From Sophora flavescens (lineage: Eukaryota > Streptophyta > Magnoliopsida > Fabales > Fabaceae): 64,000 nucleotides of DNA. The stretch spans positions 51,423,667 through 51,487,666 of the forward strand of contig CM061067.1 of the NCBI GenBank assembly GCA_030762895.1. Reading direction: 5' to 3'. Shown one piece after another: positions 45,185 through 57,451 of the stretch (position 1 is its first letter; each line of letters opens with the position of its first letter). Both the position numbers and the translations under genes were made by a program. The notes under the pieces are model-generated. The model searched no databases, was not told where the DNA came from, and saw only the letters and a program-made list of their open reading frames with translations.

Positions 45185-46655
45185 ATTTTATTAGTTGGAA
45201 CTGTCGAGGCCTGGGTAACCTGCATGCAGTTCCTGCCCTTAGAGACCTGGTCCGGTCTAATAAACCGGATATTATTTTTTTGTTGGAGACTTTTGTTCAC
45301 GCGAGGATAATTGAAGAAATTCGTGTTAGTTTGGGTTTTGGTAATGCATTCTCTGTTGATGTAGATGGTAGAAGTGGGGGTGTTGCACTTCTCTGGAAAA
45401 ATAAAATTCAGTGTAGTGTCACTAATTACTCCCTGAATTTTATTAATCTGGAGATTTTGGATGATGCTAGAGGTAATTGGAGGTTAAGTGGTTTCTATGG
45501 CTTTATGGAGCATAATAGGAGGAAAGATTTTTGGGACTTGCGGAGTTATCTAGCCTTCCCTGGTGCATTATTGGTGGCTTTAATGATTTACTGTCTCTAG
45601 ATGACAAATGTGGTAGAGTGCCCCATCTGAATTGGTTGTTTAATGGCTTTCGTATTGCTGTTCTAGATTGTAATCTTATTGATATTGATTTAGAAGGTTA
45701 CCCGTTTACTTGGTCTAAAAGGAAAGGAAAAATGGATGGTTTGGAGGAGAGGTTGGATAGGGCTATGGCGAATGAGGATTGGTTGGCGATTTTCCCGAAT
45801 GTTAGATTGAAGAACCTTTTGGTGTCTATCTCAAATCATAGTCCAATTCTCTTGTGTTGTGATGTCCAGATCCGTGTTCCTCTCAAGAGAATATTCAAGT
45901 TTGAGAATTCTTGGTTGGTGGAGCCGGAGTTGTATGAGGTGGTCGAGAGAGGTTGGGATAAACACGTTGGTGCTAATGTTTTATTGAATCTGGAAGGATA
46001 TCAAGAGGAGCTTTGCAGTTGGGGTAGAAAGATTCACATGAGGTACAAATATGATATTGATGACTTGAAACTGAAGTTAGAAAGGCTTAGAGACCGTGGG
46101 GATAATGAAGCTGTGGAGTCTTCTTTGGTTCTTAGGGAGAAACTCACGTATCTCTTGGTTCAGGAGGACAAGTTTTGGAATCAAAGGGCAAAGACGCATT
46201 GGCTTCAAGAAGGGGACCGCAATTCAAAGTGTTTTCACAGCATGGCCACAATGCGCAAGAGGAGAAATGCTATAGGCTCACTTCTAAATGATGATGGTGG
46301 GATAGTGGAGTCCCAGCATGACATTAAAGGAGTTGTGAAAAACTATTTCAATGTGCTTTTTACAAGGAATAGTGGGCATTATGAGGTGGTTACAGATACT
46401 ATTAGGACTTGCTTGAGCGTGGAAGATAACAATAGGCTACTTGCTCCTTTTAAAATTGAAGAATTTAGAGCTGCCCTTTATCAAATGCATCCAGACAAGC
46501 CCCGGACCCGAATGGTTTTAATCCCGCTTTCTATATAAGAGTTTGGAGTTTGCATGGTGAGGCCATTTTTCGTGAATGTTGTAGGTGGTTGGAAGACGGT
46601 AATATTCCTAGGATGGCTAACGCTACAAACATTGTTCTCATTCCTAAGTGTGATA
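45181..46655 (+). pseudogene. LINE ORF2, endonuclease and RT start
   Basis: Starts MNFISWNCRGLGNLHAVPAL, the first motif of an AP-type endonuclease (N, E in LLETF, then GGVALLWK). A shift near 45555 moves the frame to IGGFNDLLSLDDKCG, YPFTWSKRKG, LDRAMANEDW and SNHSPILL, covering the rest of the endonuclease. The linker has W-Q-R-A-K-THWLQEGDRNSKCFH. A second shift after 46498 leads into FRECCRWLEDGNIPRM and NATNIVLIPKC, the beginning of RT, cut at 46655 by a solo LTR. Confidence 0.9.
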
Positions 46656-48605
46656 TGTAACGCCCTTTGTTACATTAGTGATCCCAAGATAAAATCAATA
46701 AAAATCCTTTAAAATATTTAATTAAAACATATATCTCATAAAGAAAAATTATAAAAATATTTAGAGCCTGAAAATACCTCATATTAAATGATATAGTAAT
46801 AAAGTATCCAAGTAGTGAATATAAATATAATTCCATACGTTCGAATAATAAATAAATAAATAAAACAAAATCCTCAAAGCCGGGCGTCTAATTACAATCC
46901 GAGAAAAATAATACTTAAACCAAGAACGTCGTCAGCACCCTCAACCATACTACATTACTAACCAACCAGGTGATAAAAATATGACTCCTCAGATCTCTGG
47001 GTCCTCAACGGCATTGTCCTCGGTCTCTGAAAACAACACTTATAATGAGATATAAAATCCCAGTGATCAACAACATCGTTGTGTAAAATATTTTCGAAAA
47101 TAGTATTGTTCTCAGCCGGCGCGGTAACCGAAAAAACTGTCCATGGCACCTGCTAATTTTCCAAAATAATATATATAAAAGAAAATACTTTTAATATCAA
47201 CAATAATCTCATCAACTCAATAACATATAATGTAACAACTTATCTCAATGCATCACATTCCACATACCAAGTAAATTCGGTTTTAATCCAAATGGCCCGA
47301 AAACCCCATAATTAAATTGGTCTCTTGTCGGCATGCCATAAATTCACACATCACATGACAATGGCGTCCCATTGCCCACTCATACTCATGAGGAGTGTTT
47401 CGATGTCACCCTCCTGTCGGGGACATTTCCATTTCGATACCTCCCGTGTGTACATGACGGTATTTCTCCCTTTTCGACACCCCAATATGTGGCAGTGTTA
47501 CTTTCGATACCCCTTTTTAGGTAGTATTACTCATTTTCGACATCCCAATCACATGGCGATGTTACTTTCGATACCCCATTAAGGCGGTATTACTCTTCGA
47601 TAACCCTATCATAGGTGGTATTGCGGCAAACATCATACAACTCATCATAAGGCACAAATTTCATGTCTCATACATGTAAAAACTCATTTACCATAAATTA
47701 AATATTTAATCTTATCATGCATACCAAATAGACTCATATCATGTCACCAAGTAATTTTATAACTACACTATGACAATCACGAACATCAACACATAACATA
47801 TGTCATCAAGCATATTATTCAACTAGTACAAATATCAGTCATGTATTTCATGCCATCGATAACAAGAGTAAATACTCAATTTAACAAATTTTTGTTTTAA
47901 TTGAAAACCCCCAAATTTTAAAGTTTAAGTTAATGACAACATTCACCTATTTAAATCTAATTCCAAAAAGACTATAAGATATACCCTTACGCACACATAC
48001 AAACAATTATACCATGGAGAGGGTTCGTAAAAAATATTGTTACTCACCTCTCGAAGACCTCCAATGTGCTCTAAAAATTATTTATGATAAGAATTAGTGC
48101 TTCCCTAAAAAAATTTCTTCAGTTTGGTGGCGTTCTTAGATCTGTGTTGTTACCATTGCGCTGTCGCCGAAGAAAAGAACGTCTATAAGAAAGCAGCTCT
48201 CCTTCGCTACACTCTGATGCGCGCAGTGACTAGGGTAATATATATAGGTATAGTGCATTAGGCACAGTAACCTAGCGCATAGGATTTTTTTTTTTGGGTT
48301 TTATGATTCCTTTTTTTTTCTTTTCTATGTTTAACCCATATAAATGGCTTTTGGCAAGGCCAAAGCCTAGAAAAGGTTACCCGGGGCCTAACAACCCCCG
48401 TACGCCACTTATATATATATATATATATACATTTTAAATTATTTATTTATTTATAATATTTAAGTAATTTCCATAAATTCTTATACTATTAAATTTTTAC
48501 ACTAAACTTCTTAATTATATTTTATTTGTAATATACTTTTTAATAACCTAATACTTTTTTATCAAATTAATTATATTAAATATGTTAGAATTTTAGGATG
48601 TTACA
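46656..48605 (-). mobile_element. Solo gypsy-type LTR in LINE ORF2
   Basis: Begins TGTAACGCCCTTTGTTACAT and ends TTTTAGGATGTTACA, i.e. on the minus strand TGTAACATCC..GGGCGTTACA. Flanks TGATA (46651-46655) and TGATT (48606-48610) are a 5-bp duplication with one mismatch; removing the LTR and one copy rejoins the LINE frame. Inside, 47390-47640 holds 55-65 bp imperfect repeats with TTTCGATACCCC and GGTAGTATTACTC. No internal gene, so it is a solo LTR. Confidence 0.85.
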
Positions 48606-48610
48606 TGATT

Positions 48611-50460
48611 ACCCGAGCTCGATAAATGATTGGAGGCCCATATCCTTGTGCAATGTTATTTACAAGCTCTTGTCAAAAGTGCTTGCTAATAGGCTCAAGA
48701 AGGTGCTTCCTAAGTGTATTTCTCTGGAGCAATCGACTTTTTTTTCAGGTAGATCTATTCTTGATAATGTTTTAGTTGCCAATTAATTAATTCACCAAAT
48801 GAAATGTAAAACCAAAGGGAAACAAGGGGAAGTGGCTCTTAAAATTGACATTAGCAAAGCCTATTATAGGGTGGATTGGGGGTACATTCGTGCTGTTATG
48901 GTTAAGCTGGGCTTTCATAACCGGTGGATTGACTGGATTATGCTTTGTATTAGCTCAGTCTCTTATTCTATCTTGGTTAATATATAATGAGCCTGTTGGT
49001 CCTATTATTCTAGGAAGAGGTTTGAGGCAGGGTGATCCTTTGTCTCTGTATCTTTTTATCATTTGTACGGAAGGTTTGTCAGTGCTAATAAAAAAAGAGA
49101 AGGCTAAAGGTGATGTTCATGGGATTGAGATTTGCAGAGTCGCTCCTATTATCTCCCATATGCTATTTGCGGATGATAGTTTTCTCTTCTTTCATTCTAA
49201 TTATGAGGGAGAAACTATGGTTATGAATGGTATTTTATCTGACTATGAGAAAGCTTCCGGTCAATCTATTAACTTGCAGAAGTCGGAAATTTCTTTTAGT
49301 AGAAATGTTGAGCAGGGTGTCCGTGAGTCCTTGGTTGATTTATTGGGTGTGAGGATTTGCCTCGGTGCTGGAAAATATTTAGGGCTCCCTTCTATGGTGG
49401 GTCGTAACAAGAAAGCCACGTTCAGTTACCTGAAAGATCGAATGTGGAAGAAGGTTTCATCTTGGAATGGTAGGTTCTTGTCTGCGGGTGGGAGGGAGAT
49501 CCTTGTCAAATCGGTGTTGCAGGCTATTCCCTGTTATGTTATGAGTAGTTTTTTTATTCCCCCCGCTATGTGCGATGAGCTGGAAAAAATGATGAATTCT
49601 TTTTGGTGGGGTAAAATTAACAGAGGCACTAGAGGGATTCATTGGCTTAGTTGGGACAATTTTCTGTTAGTAAAGATCAAGGAGGTATGGGCTTTCGTAA
49701 TCTCCAAAATCTCAATCTTGCTATGCTAGGGAAACAAGGTTGGAAATTAATTTCCAACCCAGATGCTATCTTATCTCATATTTTCAAATCAAAATATTAT
49801 CCGCATGTGGATTTTCTAGAGTCAAATCTTGGTAGTAATCCAAGATACTCTTGGCATAGTATCCGAAGTTCCCGGGTGGTAGTGAAGGAGGGTATCCGTT
49901 AGAGTATTGGTGACGGTTCTAAAATCCATGTTTTTTCTGATCCCTTTTGAGAGAACCAAATTATAGAAGCACACAAGGTCCAATTCATTATTCCCTTTTG
50001 AATCTAATGGTGAAAGATTTACTGCTAGCTGGCCAGAAAAGGTGGAGCTCTGAGGTTATTCAGAATGTGCTCTCCCCATATGATGCGCAGCTTGTTATGT
50101 CCTATCCTTTGTTTGAGGCCGTGAAGTCTGATAGGATTTTGTGGTGGCCAAACCCAAAAGGCTCATACTCAGTCAAGTCCGCATATTTTCTTATTCTCAA
50201 CAACATCCTGGATGTGGAGCACCTATGTAAAGATGGTGAGTGGATGGCCATTTGGAGTTTAGACATTCCTTAAAAGATCAAGGTGTTTTTGTGGAAGGAT
50301 CTTAGAGAGTGTCTCCCCATGAGAAAAAGTCTGCATCATAAGCATGTTAACTGTCCTGTGGAATGTGTTCATTGTGACGCTGATATGGAGAACTACTGGC
50401 ATAGTTTTATCTCTTACCATTTTAGTCAAGCATTTTGGTAGCAAGTGCAGCTCTGGGACG
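48611..50460 (+). pseudogene. LINE ORF2, reverse transcriptase and zinc-binding part
   Basis: RT motifs are seen in order: INDWRPISLCNVIYKLLSKV, ALKIDISKAYYRVDW, GLRQGDPLSLYLFIICTEGL, and the catalytic box HMLFADDSFLFF. Then SINLQKSEISFSRN, KYLGLPSMVGRNKKATF, and the thumb region. A stop at 48784 and shifts near 48980 and 49670 break it. zf-RVT follows: WWPNPKGSYSVKSAYFLI, KIKVFLWKDLRECLPMRKSL and CPVECVHCDADMENYWH. Confidence 0.9.
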
Positions 50461-51200
50461 TCATTAACAGGGTCATGGATGCTATGGATGGGTTCTCAGA
50501 GCTCGTGTTTTTGCTTCTAGAGAAACTCAGCTATGTGAATAAGTATCTCTTTGTGTGGGTGTTGTGGAGTCTTTGGAGAAGGAGAAATTTGAAGCTCTGG
50601 GAAAACCAACGAGAAACCCATTCACAAGTCATCATGAGAGCTTCTACAGCAATCAGTGACTGGAAGCCGCTGCAAGGGTGGAGAAAACCCCCCTTCCCTG
50701 CTTGTTCTGATAGGTGTACTTGGGAGAAACCAAGTACCAACCACCTTAAATGTAACTCAGACATAAGGTTTGATAGGGAAAATGATGTTGTGGTCATGAC
50801 TTGTTGCGTTAGGAATGAGAGAGGCGAGTTTTGTTTTGCTAGAACCTCATGGCTCAAGGGTTCTCTTTTGGCTGCTAAGGGTGAGGCTCTAAGCTTATTG
50901 CATGCTTTGGAGTGGCTCAGAAACAAGTATACCCAGATAGTTACTTTTGAGACAGACCACAAGACAGTAGCTGACCATGTCAACTCCAATTGTGAAGATC
51001 ATTCATAGTATGGAGCCATTATTTCTCAGTGTCGTGATATCCTTCTTTTGTGTCCAAAATTCGATGTTAAGTTTGTTAGAAGACAAGGAAATGTCTTTGC
51101 TCGTTCCTTAGCTAGGGCGGCAACTAATTATCCTAGTCCCCATTTCTTTGATGTCATTCTATCTTGTATTGAACCTCTGATTTATCATGAAATAAAGTAG
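50461..51200 (+). pseudogene. LINE ORF2, RNase H-like end
   Basis: RVT_3 domain. It has LWSLWRRRNLKLWENQ before the domain, KCNSDIRF (first acidic site), RNERGEFCFARTSW, KGEALSLLHALEWL (E) and FETDHKTVADHV (D). A TAG at 51006 precedes FVRRQGNVFARSLARAA, where relatives have a His and this has Arg. The unit ends at IYHEIK and TAG before the A-run. Confidence 0.87.
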
Positions 51201-51221
51201 TTTGTTTCCTATCAAAAAAAA

Positions 51222-51880
51222 TTATATAAAATTGGAAGAAGCTATTTTTTATTTGATCTTTATCTACTTAAAAATATATGATACCATGATTCTCTTGAAG
51301 CGTTGGAATTTTGGATATCTGCTATATATTTTTAGCACCTTAATCATGAACAATTTGGTAGAGAAAACAAAATCTGGTATATACTATTTTATGATGATGG
51401 AAAAATATGGAAAATATTTTAATGCTTCTTTCAAGCACTTATGGTAATTTGATTGATAGATTAGCTTCTGACATATGGCTATTATATATCTTAATTGTGA
51501 TGTCATAATTACATCGATATAATTGATATAAAGTTTTTATATAGTTAGTGTGATGAGTAACTAGATAATGTCTGGTGGCCTTTTGTTGCTCTTGAAGTCT
51601 TTTAGAGAAAGGAGCCTAGTTATTGGTATTATTACATTATTATCTTCTTGCACTGTTTGAAGAATAATATGTTGTGGCTATTTGCTAGATGTGGATAAAG
51701 AAATTCATGGTTTATTTTAATGGGCCTTTGGCTTCAAGTCCATTTTAACAAAAAATAAGGAAAGTTTTATATTTGTTGGTTTTAAACCAAAGTTGCATGT
51801 ATCTTGTGGAAATAAGGTCCAAACTGTATGGTGACAAATATTTTATTATATTTTATGGCCATTGCATGAAAAATTTATGT
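51222..51880. other. AT-rich spacer after the LINE
   Basis: No gene or element ends seen. A short frame 51202-51447 has no family signature. Confidence 0.35.
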
Positions 51881-54190
51881 GGGTGTTAAATTTGCTATAA
51901 AAAGAAATGGTGATGGTTATGAGTGTTAAAATCATAAGGAATGTGATAGTATAAAGCTATCACGAGGATGTGATGTTGAGAAGCTTCTTTGAAGTTTGGA
52001 CACTTTGAAGCTAAACTAGTGAGAATCCCTTATGATGTTAATTAACACTCAGTTAGAGAGAACATAACAAAGTGAGAGGCACCATGGATTACGGTTCTCT
52101 CTGTAGTGGTTTTTCCACTGTATTAAAAGGATACAGTGATGCTAACATTGTTGGTTATTCTATTTTTAAATAATAATTCAATTTGAGTCTAAATTTGAAA
52201 GGTGTTAAATTTTGATTTTATTACAATTTAATTCTTCTTTTCAGTCAATGTTTTAATTACTTTAATTGCTCCTCAATGATTTTTGATGTTTAGTCCTTTG
52301 AATTAAAAGGAATATAAACTATCAGCCTTTAAAAGGCTATTAATGTTGACATGTGTTCATTTGGCATTTTATGACACTAAAATACTTTAAAGAAGTTTTG
52401 AAATTATTTAAATAAGATTTTTAAGCCAGGAATTTATTTGGTGTAAATCTTGAATGATATATCTCTAGTGAATAACTATTATTTCTCTTTGAATTCAAAT
52501 TAAATGTGATGATAAACTTTTGTGTCTTGGCCTTGGGGTGTTACGGTGGAGAAGAGTAGAGGTGGCTCTTTATTTTCTATAAATTGCAAAGATTGAACAA
52601 TAAGTTTAAGAATCTAAGTAAAAAGTGGAAGGCAGATCATTATGCAAATCTTTGTATATGTGGAAAAAAAATTCTTTGAACTCTATTTCAAGAATATGTG
52701 TGTTTTATCAATAATTTGTCTCAGTATGCTTGAATACATTTGATTTGAATTATACATATATGTTTCAATTTTTGTGGCTAAAATTGCCCTGTGCAGTGGA
52801 AGTATTTCGGGAATAGCTTTCTAGAATAATCATGCATATTACGTTGCACACGGCTGTTGTGTACATGAAAAAAGCTAAGATGCTTTGATTGATGTAGTCA
52901 TAATTCATTTGTTGATGATGGTAGGATCAATATGTTTGATCTGTGGGGGGTTATAATTTGTAAGTGAAAAGTCACGTGATCATGCATTTCAATGCATGTG
53001 TATGAAGATGAATGTTAATCCTCCTAAGACCGAAGACAAACTTGGTCTAAGGAGATGATATAATTGTTGGAATTATTCTCGGATTATTCTTGTGGCAAAT
53101 GAAAAAATGGATGGTAGACTTTGGGGCTACCAGAGTATTTGTGCAAATAAGTATATTTTTTGCCTCCTATATTTTTGTAGGGGTTAAACTGGATTTCTCA
53201 TTGTATAAAAAATACAGTGATTCTAAACTGAATTTCATGTTCAAAGTTGATATGTTCACCCTTTTGTGGTGTAATTACTTTGAGATCAAGAACAAAAAAA
53301 TTATTGTAAAATATACAATGGGGTCAGAGTTTATACTCTGAAATTGGTTGATAATGAGGCTAAGTGGTTGAAAAACTTCTTAGTAGATATTTTATTGTGA
53401 GTTAAATTAACTCCTTATATGTTTACATATTGTGATTGCCAAGTGGAAAAATGAATATATTTTATAGAAATATGTATGTGTTACAATTCCAGAAAGTAGC
53501 TACCGAAAGACCTAATTATTGTGAGGTCAAAAATGAATTTGACCGACTTGCTCACAAAGCAAAAAGCTAGTGAGTAAAACATCGAGGGGAATATGGGACT
53601 TAAGCCAATGTGAAATTAACGGTGATGATAACCCAACCTTTGTGATTGGAGATCCCATGAAGAAGGTTCATATGGGTAAAAACAAGTGTCACTTGTTAGT
53701 TCTTCTAGCACAACTAATGTTGTCCCTTACTAAGGTGTTAGAAGTGCTAGACTGCATTTTATTGAGGGATAAGCTAAAAGCTTTTAGTGAATTTCATATC
53801 CCGTATGGGTGATGTATGAAGTGCAGCATACACTTGATGAAATCACCTATATGAATGTCAAGTGGGGCCGCTTGTATGAGATTGGGGCATAATCTCTAGA
53901 GCACTCATGAATTACCAGGTGCGTGCATGACCTATTAGCGCAAAACAGTGTTAACAGCAAGAATTGTGGGGAGTGTGGTGTGATTGGTAGACCTCTATCA
54001 TACACCAAAGTGTTTTTGGTTCATAGAAGTTTACCTTCACCAACTCACTTGTATGACAAGTCTTATCAGTCTAGGTTTGGTTCATAGTCTAGAAGACACC
54101 AGATTCGATGCGCTTACACCCATTATGTTAACCCAAGAAAAAAATATTTGAAAAATTTGTTTTTCTTAATTTTTGAAATATGTGGTGGAT
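51881..54190 (+). mobile_element. Decayed Copia relic (leader and RNase H remains)
   Basis: A likely TATA box CTATAAAAAG (51896-51905) with a leader like an LTR R-U5 (52050-52150, GTGGTTTTTCCACTG) opens the relic. At 53100 a protease-like WMVDFGAT appears. From about 53200 to 53620 the sequence follows a Copia RNase H in several frames: YSDSKLNF, KIIVKYTMGSEFIL, WLKNFLVDI-like, and NLTDLLTK-type ends. A conserved tail of such elements follows (DNPTFVIGDPMKKVHMGK). RT and integrase are absent. Large deletion is inferred. Confidence 0.6.
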
Positions 54191-54912
54191 TGTTGTATAT
54201 TTAATATATTTCAAAAATTTAATTTGGAATTTTTTTAAAAGAAAAAATTAAAGGTTTTAAATTCTCTTTCATTGTCATTTATTACCTTTATTATTTCTTA
54301 TTACTCTTTAGTTTCTTTAATTATTTTGAATGTACTTAAATGACTTAATGTGCAAAATTTATATTTGCATAGACTACATATAATTCAATTGAATGTGTAG
54401 TTTTTAATGGTGTTGAATAATTATAAATGGCTAGTTGTATAGAAACGTGATAAAATCTTGCTATTTGATATTCCATGAAAATGTGCATAAACTAGAGACT
54501 TCAGTTTCAAAATTGAATTTTGTTTTAAAGCCTTTAATGACTTAAAGACAATTTATGTCTTGGTTTTATTTTTACATGACACTTTGTAATGGGCACCTTT
54601 AAAAGTTTGTATAAAAATTTTGAGTGAGGTGCATTGGTGGAAAGATATATTTTTTGGTTCTTGCTTGCTTTGCTACAATAAAAATATTTGAGTGCTATTT
54701 TTCTCTTTACTGGCTTAAACACTTTTATCTTCTCCTGCTGTTGTTGCACCTTGGTTTCAATCGTTAACAGCCTGTTAAATTTTGAGGGATTTTCGTCGTA
54801 GGAGAATAAATCCTTGAGGATAGTGTGATTCCACACGTCTTGGGTTTTTATGTTGTTACTCATCTACACAGATTCGTGATTTGTTGCGTTGCTTGCGGAC
54901 ATTTCGCCAACA
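54191..54912 (+). repeat. Probable 3' LTR of the Copia relic
   Basis: Starts TGTTGTATATTTAATATATT after a purine-rich ATATGTGGTGGAT and ends ATTTCGCCAACA. It has a TATA-like GCTACAATAAAAATA and the leader-like GATTCGTGATTTGTTGCGTT. A matching 5' copy was not recognised. Confidence 0.5.
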
Positions 54913-55062
54913 ATTACAACTTACACCTAATGTTTATCTGCTATGGGACCTTAGATAAGTGCAGATTTGGGAGCTGCTACCTACACCCCCATACATGAGC
55001 ATCCACCCTGCACAACATTTTAAAACTTTTTTATTATTGGACTGTTCTAATAAACCTATTTA

Positions 55063-55359
55063 CTCCCTTCGGTCTTTATTATAAGAGGTAAATGACTACT
55101 TTTTTTTGGTTCAAAATATAAGAGACATGCATATATCTTGACAAATATTAAATACTCATTTCCAATTTTACCCTTATTTATAATAGGGTTTATATTTACG
55201 AGACAGTGCAACTTTCAATACAAGTAGGATTGTTCATTAATTATTAGAAAGGGTAATTTTGTAAATTTATATAAATATTAATTACAAATAGTTTATTTCA
55301 ATGCATTTCCTTTATGTGTGTTTTAAGAGTTTGCCTCTTACATATAGGACCAGGCGGAG
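55063..55359. mobile_element. Stowaway-type MITE, second copy
   Basis: 297 bp with TA on both sides (55061-55062, 55360-55361). It starts CTCCCTTCGGTCTTTATTAT and ends CAGGCGGAG. The interior (CAAAATATAAGAGACATGCA, TTTATATTTACGAGACAGTG) matches 7663-7956 closely. The ends are more decayed than in that copy. Confidence 0.85.
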
Positions 55360-55636
55360 TACTCGTTAAAATTTACCACCTACCCCTCTTTTCTCTCATC
55401 TCCCTCCACCCCTCTCTTCCTATTTTTTAATTTTTATACAAAAAGTTTAAACAAAAACAGAGAAAGTATAATGGATAAAGTGTCACGAGAAACAACACAG
55501 CATAATAAATTGTTTCTTGATCCAGCTTCAAAATTTAATGGTCATTTTTATCCCTTTTAACAAAAAGAAATAAGCTTCAAAATTTTGATATTTCTATTAG
55601 ATAAAGGAAATGGCTTGCTTGAGGAGACAACAACGA

Positions 55637-57451
55637 GGCTTTTTGATTAAAATGGGTTTCTTTTAAAAACTATTTATCAGTTTAGGGTTATTCTAAAACT
55701 ATTTATTAACGGGGGGTCCTTTTGGACACGTGACATATTTTATTTTTTTCAGTCTGACGGGTCAAAGACGCCAGTCAGACTGGTGTCTTCCAGAGTCAAA
55801 GGCGCCAGTCAGACTGGCGCCGACCAATATTAAAAAAAAAGGACAATTGATAGCAATAACAAGAGGCATAAAAAAATAATAGCAATAACAATTTACACCA
55901 ATAAATATTCATCAATTATTACCAGCAAGTATAGGGAGTAACGATGACATTAATGATAAAGTAACTATTTAAAACAACAAGAGGCAATAAAAAAAATCCC
56001 CTAATAACAAGTAGTAAATAATATCACAGGAGACATAAAAAAAATAATAGCAATAACAATTTACGCCAATAAATATTCATCGATTATTACAGTAGTAAAA
56101 AAAAATTTATCTCGTAAGAATTAAAAGAAAGTTACTTGTAATTTAAAAGGAATACTGCTACAAAAAAATTATACTATAAGTATATGGAGTAACGATGACA
56201 TTAATGATAAAGTATCTATTTAAAACAACAAGAGGCAATAAAAAAATCCCCTAATAACAAGTAGAAAATAATATCACAAGAGGCATAAAAAAATAATAGC
56301 AACAACAATTTACACCAATAAATATTTATCAATTATTACAGTAGTAAAAAAAAATTTACCTTGTAAGATTTAAAAGAAAGTTACCTGCAATTTAAAAGGA
56401 ACACTGCTACAAAAAAAATTATACTATAAGTATAAGGAGTAACGATGACATTAATGATAAAGTATCTATTTAAAACAACAAGAGGCAATAAAAAAAAGCC
56501 CCTAATAACAATAGCAAATAATATCACAAGAGGCATAAAAAAATAATAGCAATAACAATTTACACCAATAAATATTTATCAATTATTACAGTAGTAAAAA
56601 AAAATTTACCTTGTAAGAATTAAAAGAAAGTTACCTGCAATTTAAAAGGAACACTGATACAAAAAATATTATACTATAAGTACAGGGAGTAACGATGACA
56701 TCAAAGATAAAGTATCTATTTTAAACAACAAGAGGCAATAAAAAAAATCCCCTAATAACAAGTAGCAAATAATATCACAAGAGGCATAAAAAAATAATAG
56801 CAATAAATATTTACACACCAATAAATATTTATCAATTATTACAGTAATAAAAAAAATTTACCTTGTAAGAATTAAAAGAAAGTTACCAGCAATTTAGAAG
56901 GAACACTGCTACAAAAAAATTTATACTATAAGTATAGGGAGAACGATGACATTAATGATAAAGTATCTATTTAAAACAATAAGAGGCAATAAAAAAAAAT
57001 CCCCTAATAACAAGTAGCAAATAATATCACATGAGGAATAAAAATATAATAGCATTAATATCATCGTTACTCCCTATACTTAGTATAATTTTTTTGTAGC
57101 AGTGTTTCATTAAAATTGCAGGTAACTTTCTTTTAATTCTTACAAGATAAATTTTTTTTTACTACTGTAATAGTTGATGAATATTTATTGGTGTAAATTG
57201 TTATTGCTATTTTTTTTATGCCTCTTGTTATTGCTATTAATTGTATCTTTTTTTTTAATAATAATAGGTGTTGAAGGCGCCAGTCAGACTGACACCTTTG
57301 ATTCTGGAAGGCGTCACTCTGACTGTGACCCGTCAGAGTGAAAAAAAATAAAATATGCCACATATCCAAAAAGATCCCCCATTAATAAATAGTTTCAGAA
57401 TAATCCTAAACTAGATAGTTTCTAAAAGGAACCTATTTTAATCAAAATGCC
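55637..57451. mobile_element. Element with long inverted repeats and internal tandem array
   Basis: The left arm (GGCTTTTTGATTAAAATGGG at 55637, with AAAAACTATTTATCAGTTTA and ACACGTGACATATTTTATTT, to about 55830) is matched in reverse at 57250-57451. Each arm also holds GGCGCCAGTCAGACTG-type segments. The flanking 9 bases (CAACAACGA, CAACTACCA) agree at 7 of 9, a weak hint of a Mutator-type 9-bp duplication. No transposase. The middle is a tandem array (next entry) followed by a partial reverse copy, so the whole could fold back on itself. Confidence 0.7.
55860..57010 (+). repeat. Tandem array of about 250 bp units
   Basis: The marker GTAACGATGACATTAATGAT occurs at 55938, 56189, 56439, 56689 and (as GAACGATGAC) 56940, so the period is very regular at 250-251 bp. 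Units contain AACAAGAGGCATAAAAAAAT and AATTAAAAGAAAGTTACC. A partial reverse copy follows at 57055-57240. Confidence 0.92.

Larger units (their letters stand above)
42490..51221 (+). mobile_element. L1-type LINE, interrupted by two solo LTRs
   Basis: ORF1 (DUF4283 and zinc knuckle) begins at 42579 and ends at 45184. ORF2 (endonuclease, RT, zf-RVT and RNase H) runs from 45181 to about 51200. An A-run (51214-51221) ends the element after AATAAAGTAG. A solo LTR interrupts ORF1 (43517-44887) and another interrupts ORF2 (46656-48605). A target duplication was not found. Start coordinate is from the first sequence that reads as a leader (AAACCTAGGGTTTCTCTTC). Frameshifts in both ORFs show decay. 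Confidence 0.88.

Noticed and set aside
54534..54863. Minus-strand frame of 109 codons
   Set aside because: It lies within the probable LTR of the Copia relic and shows no family signature.
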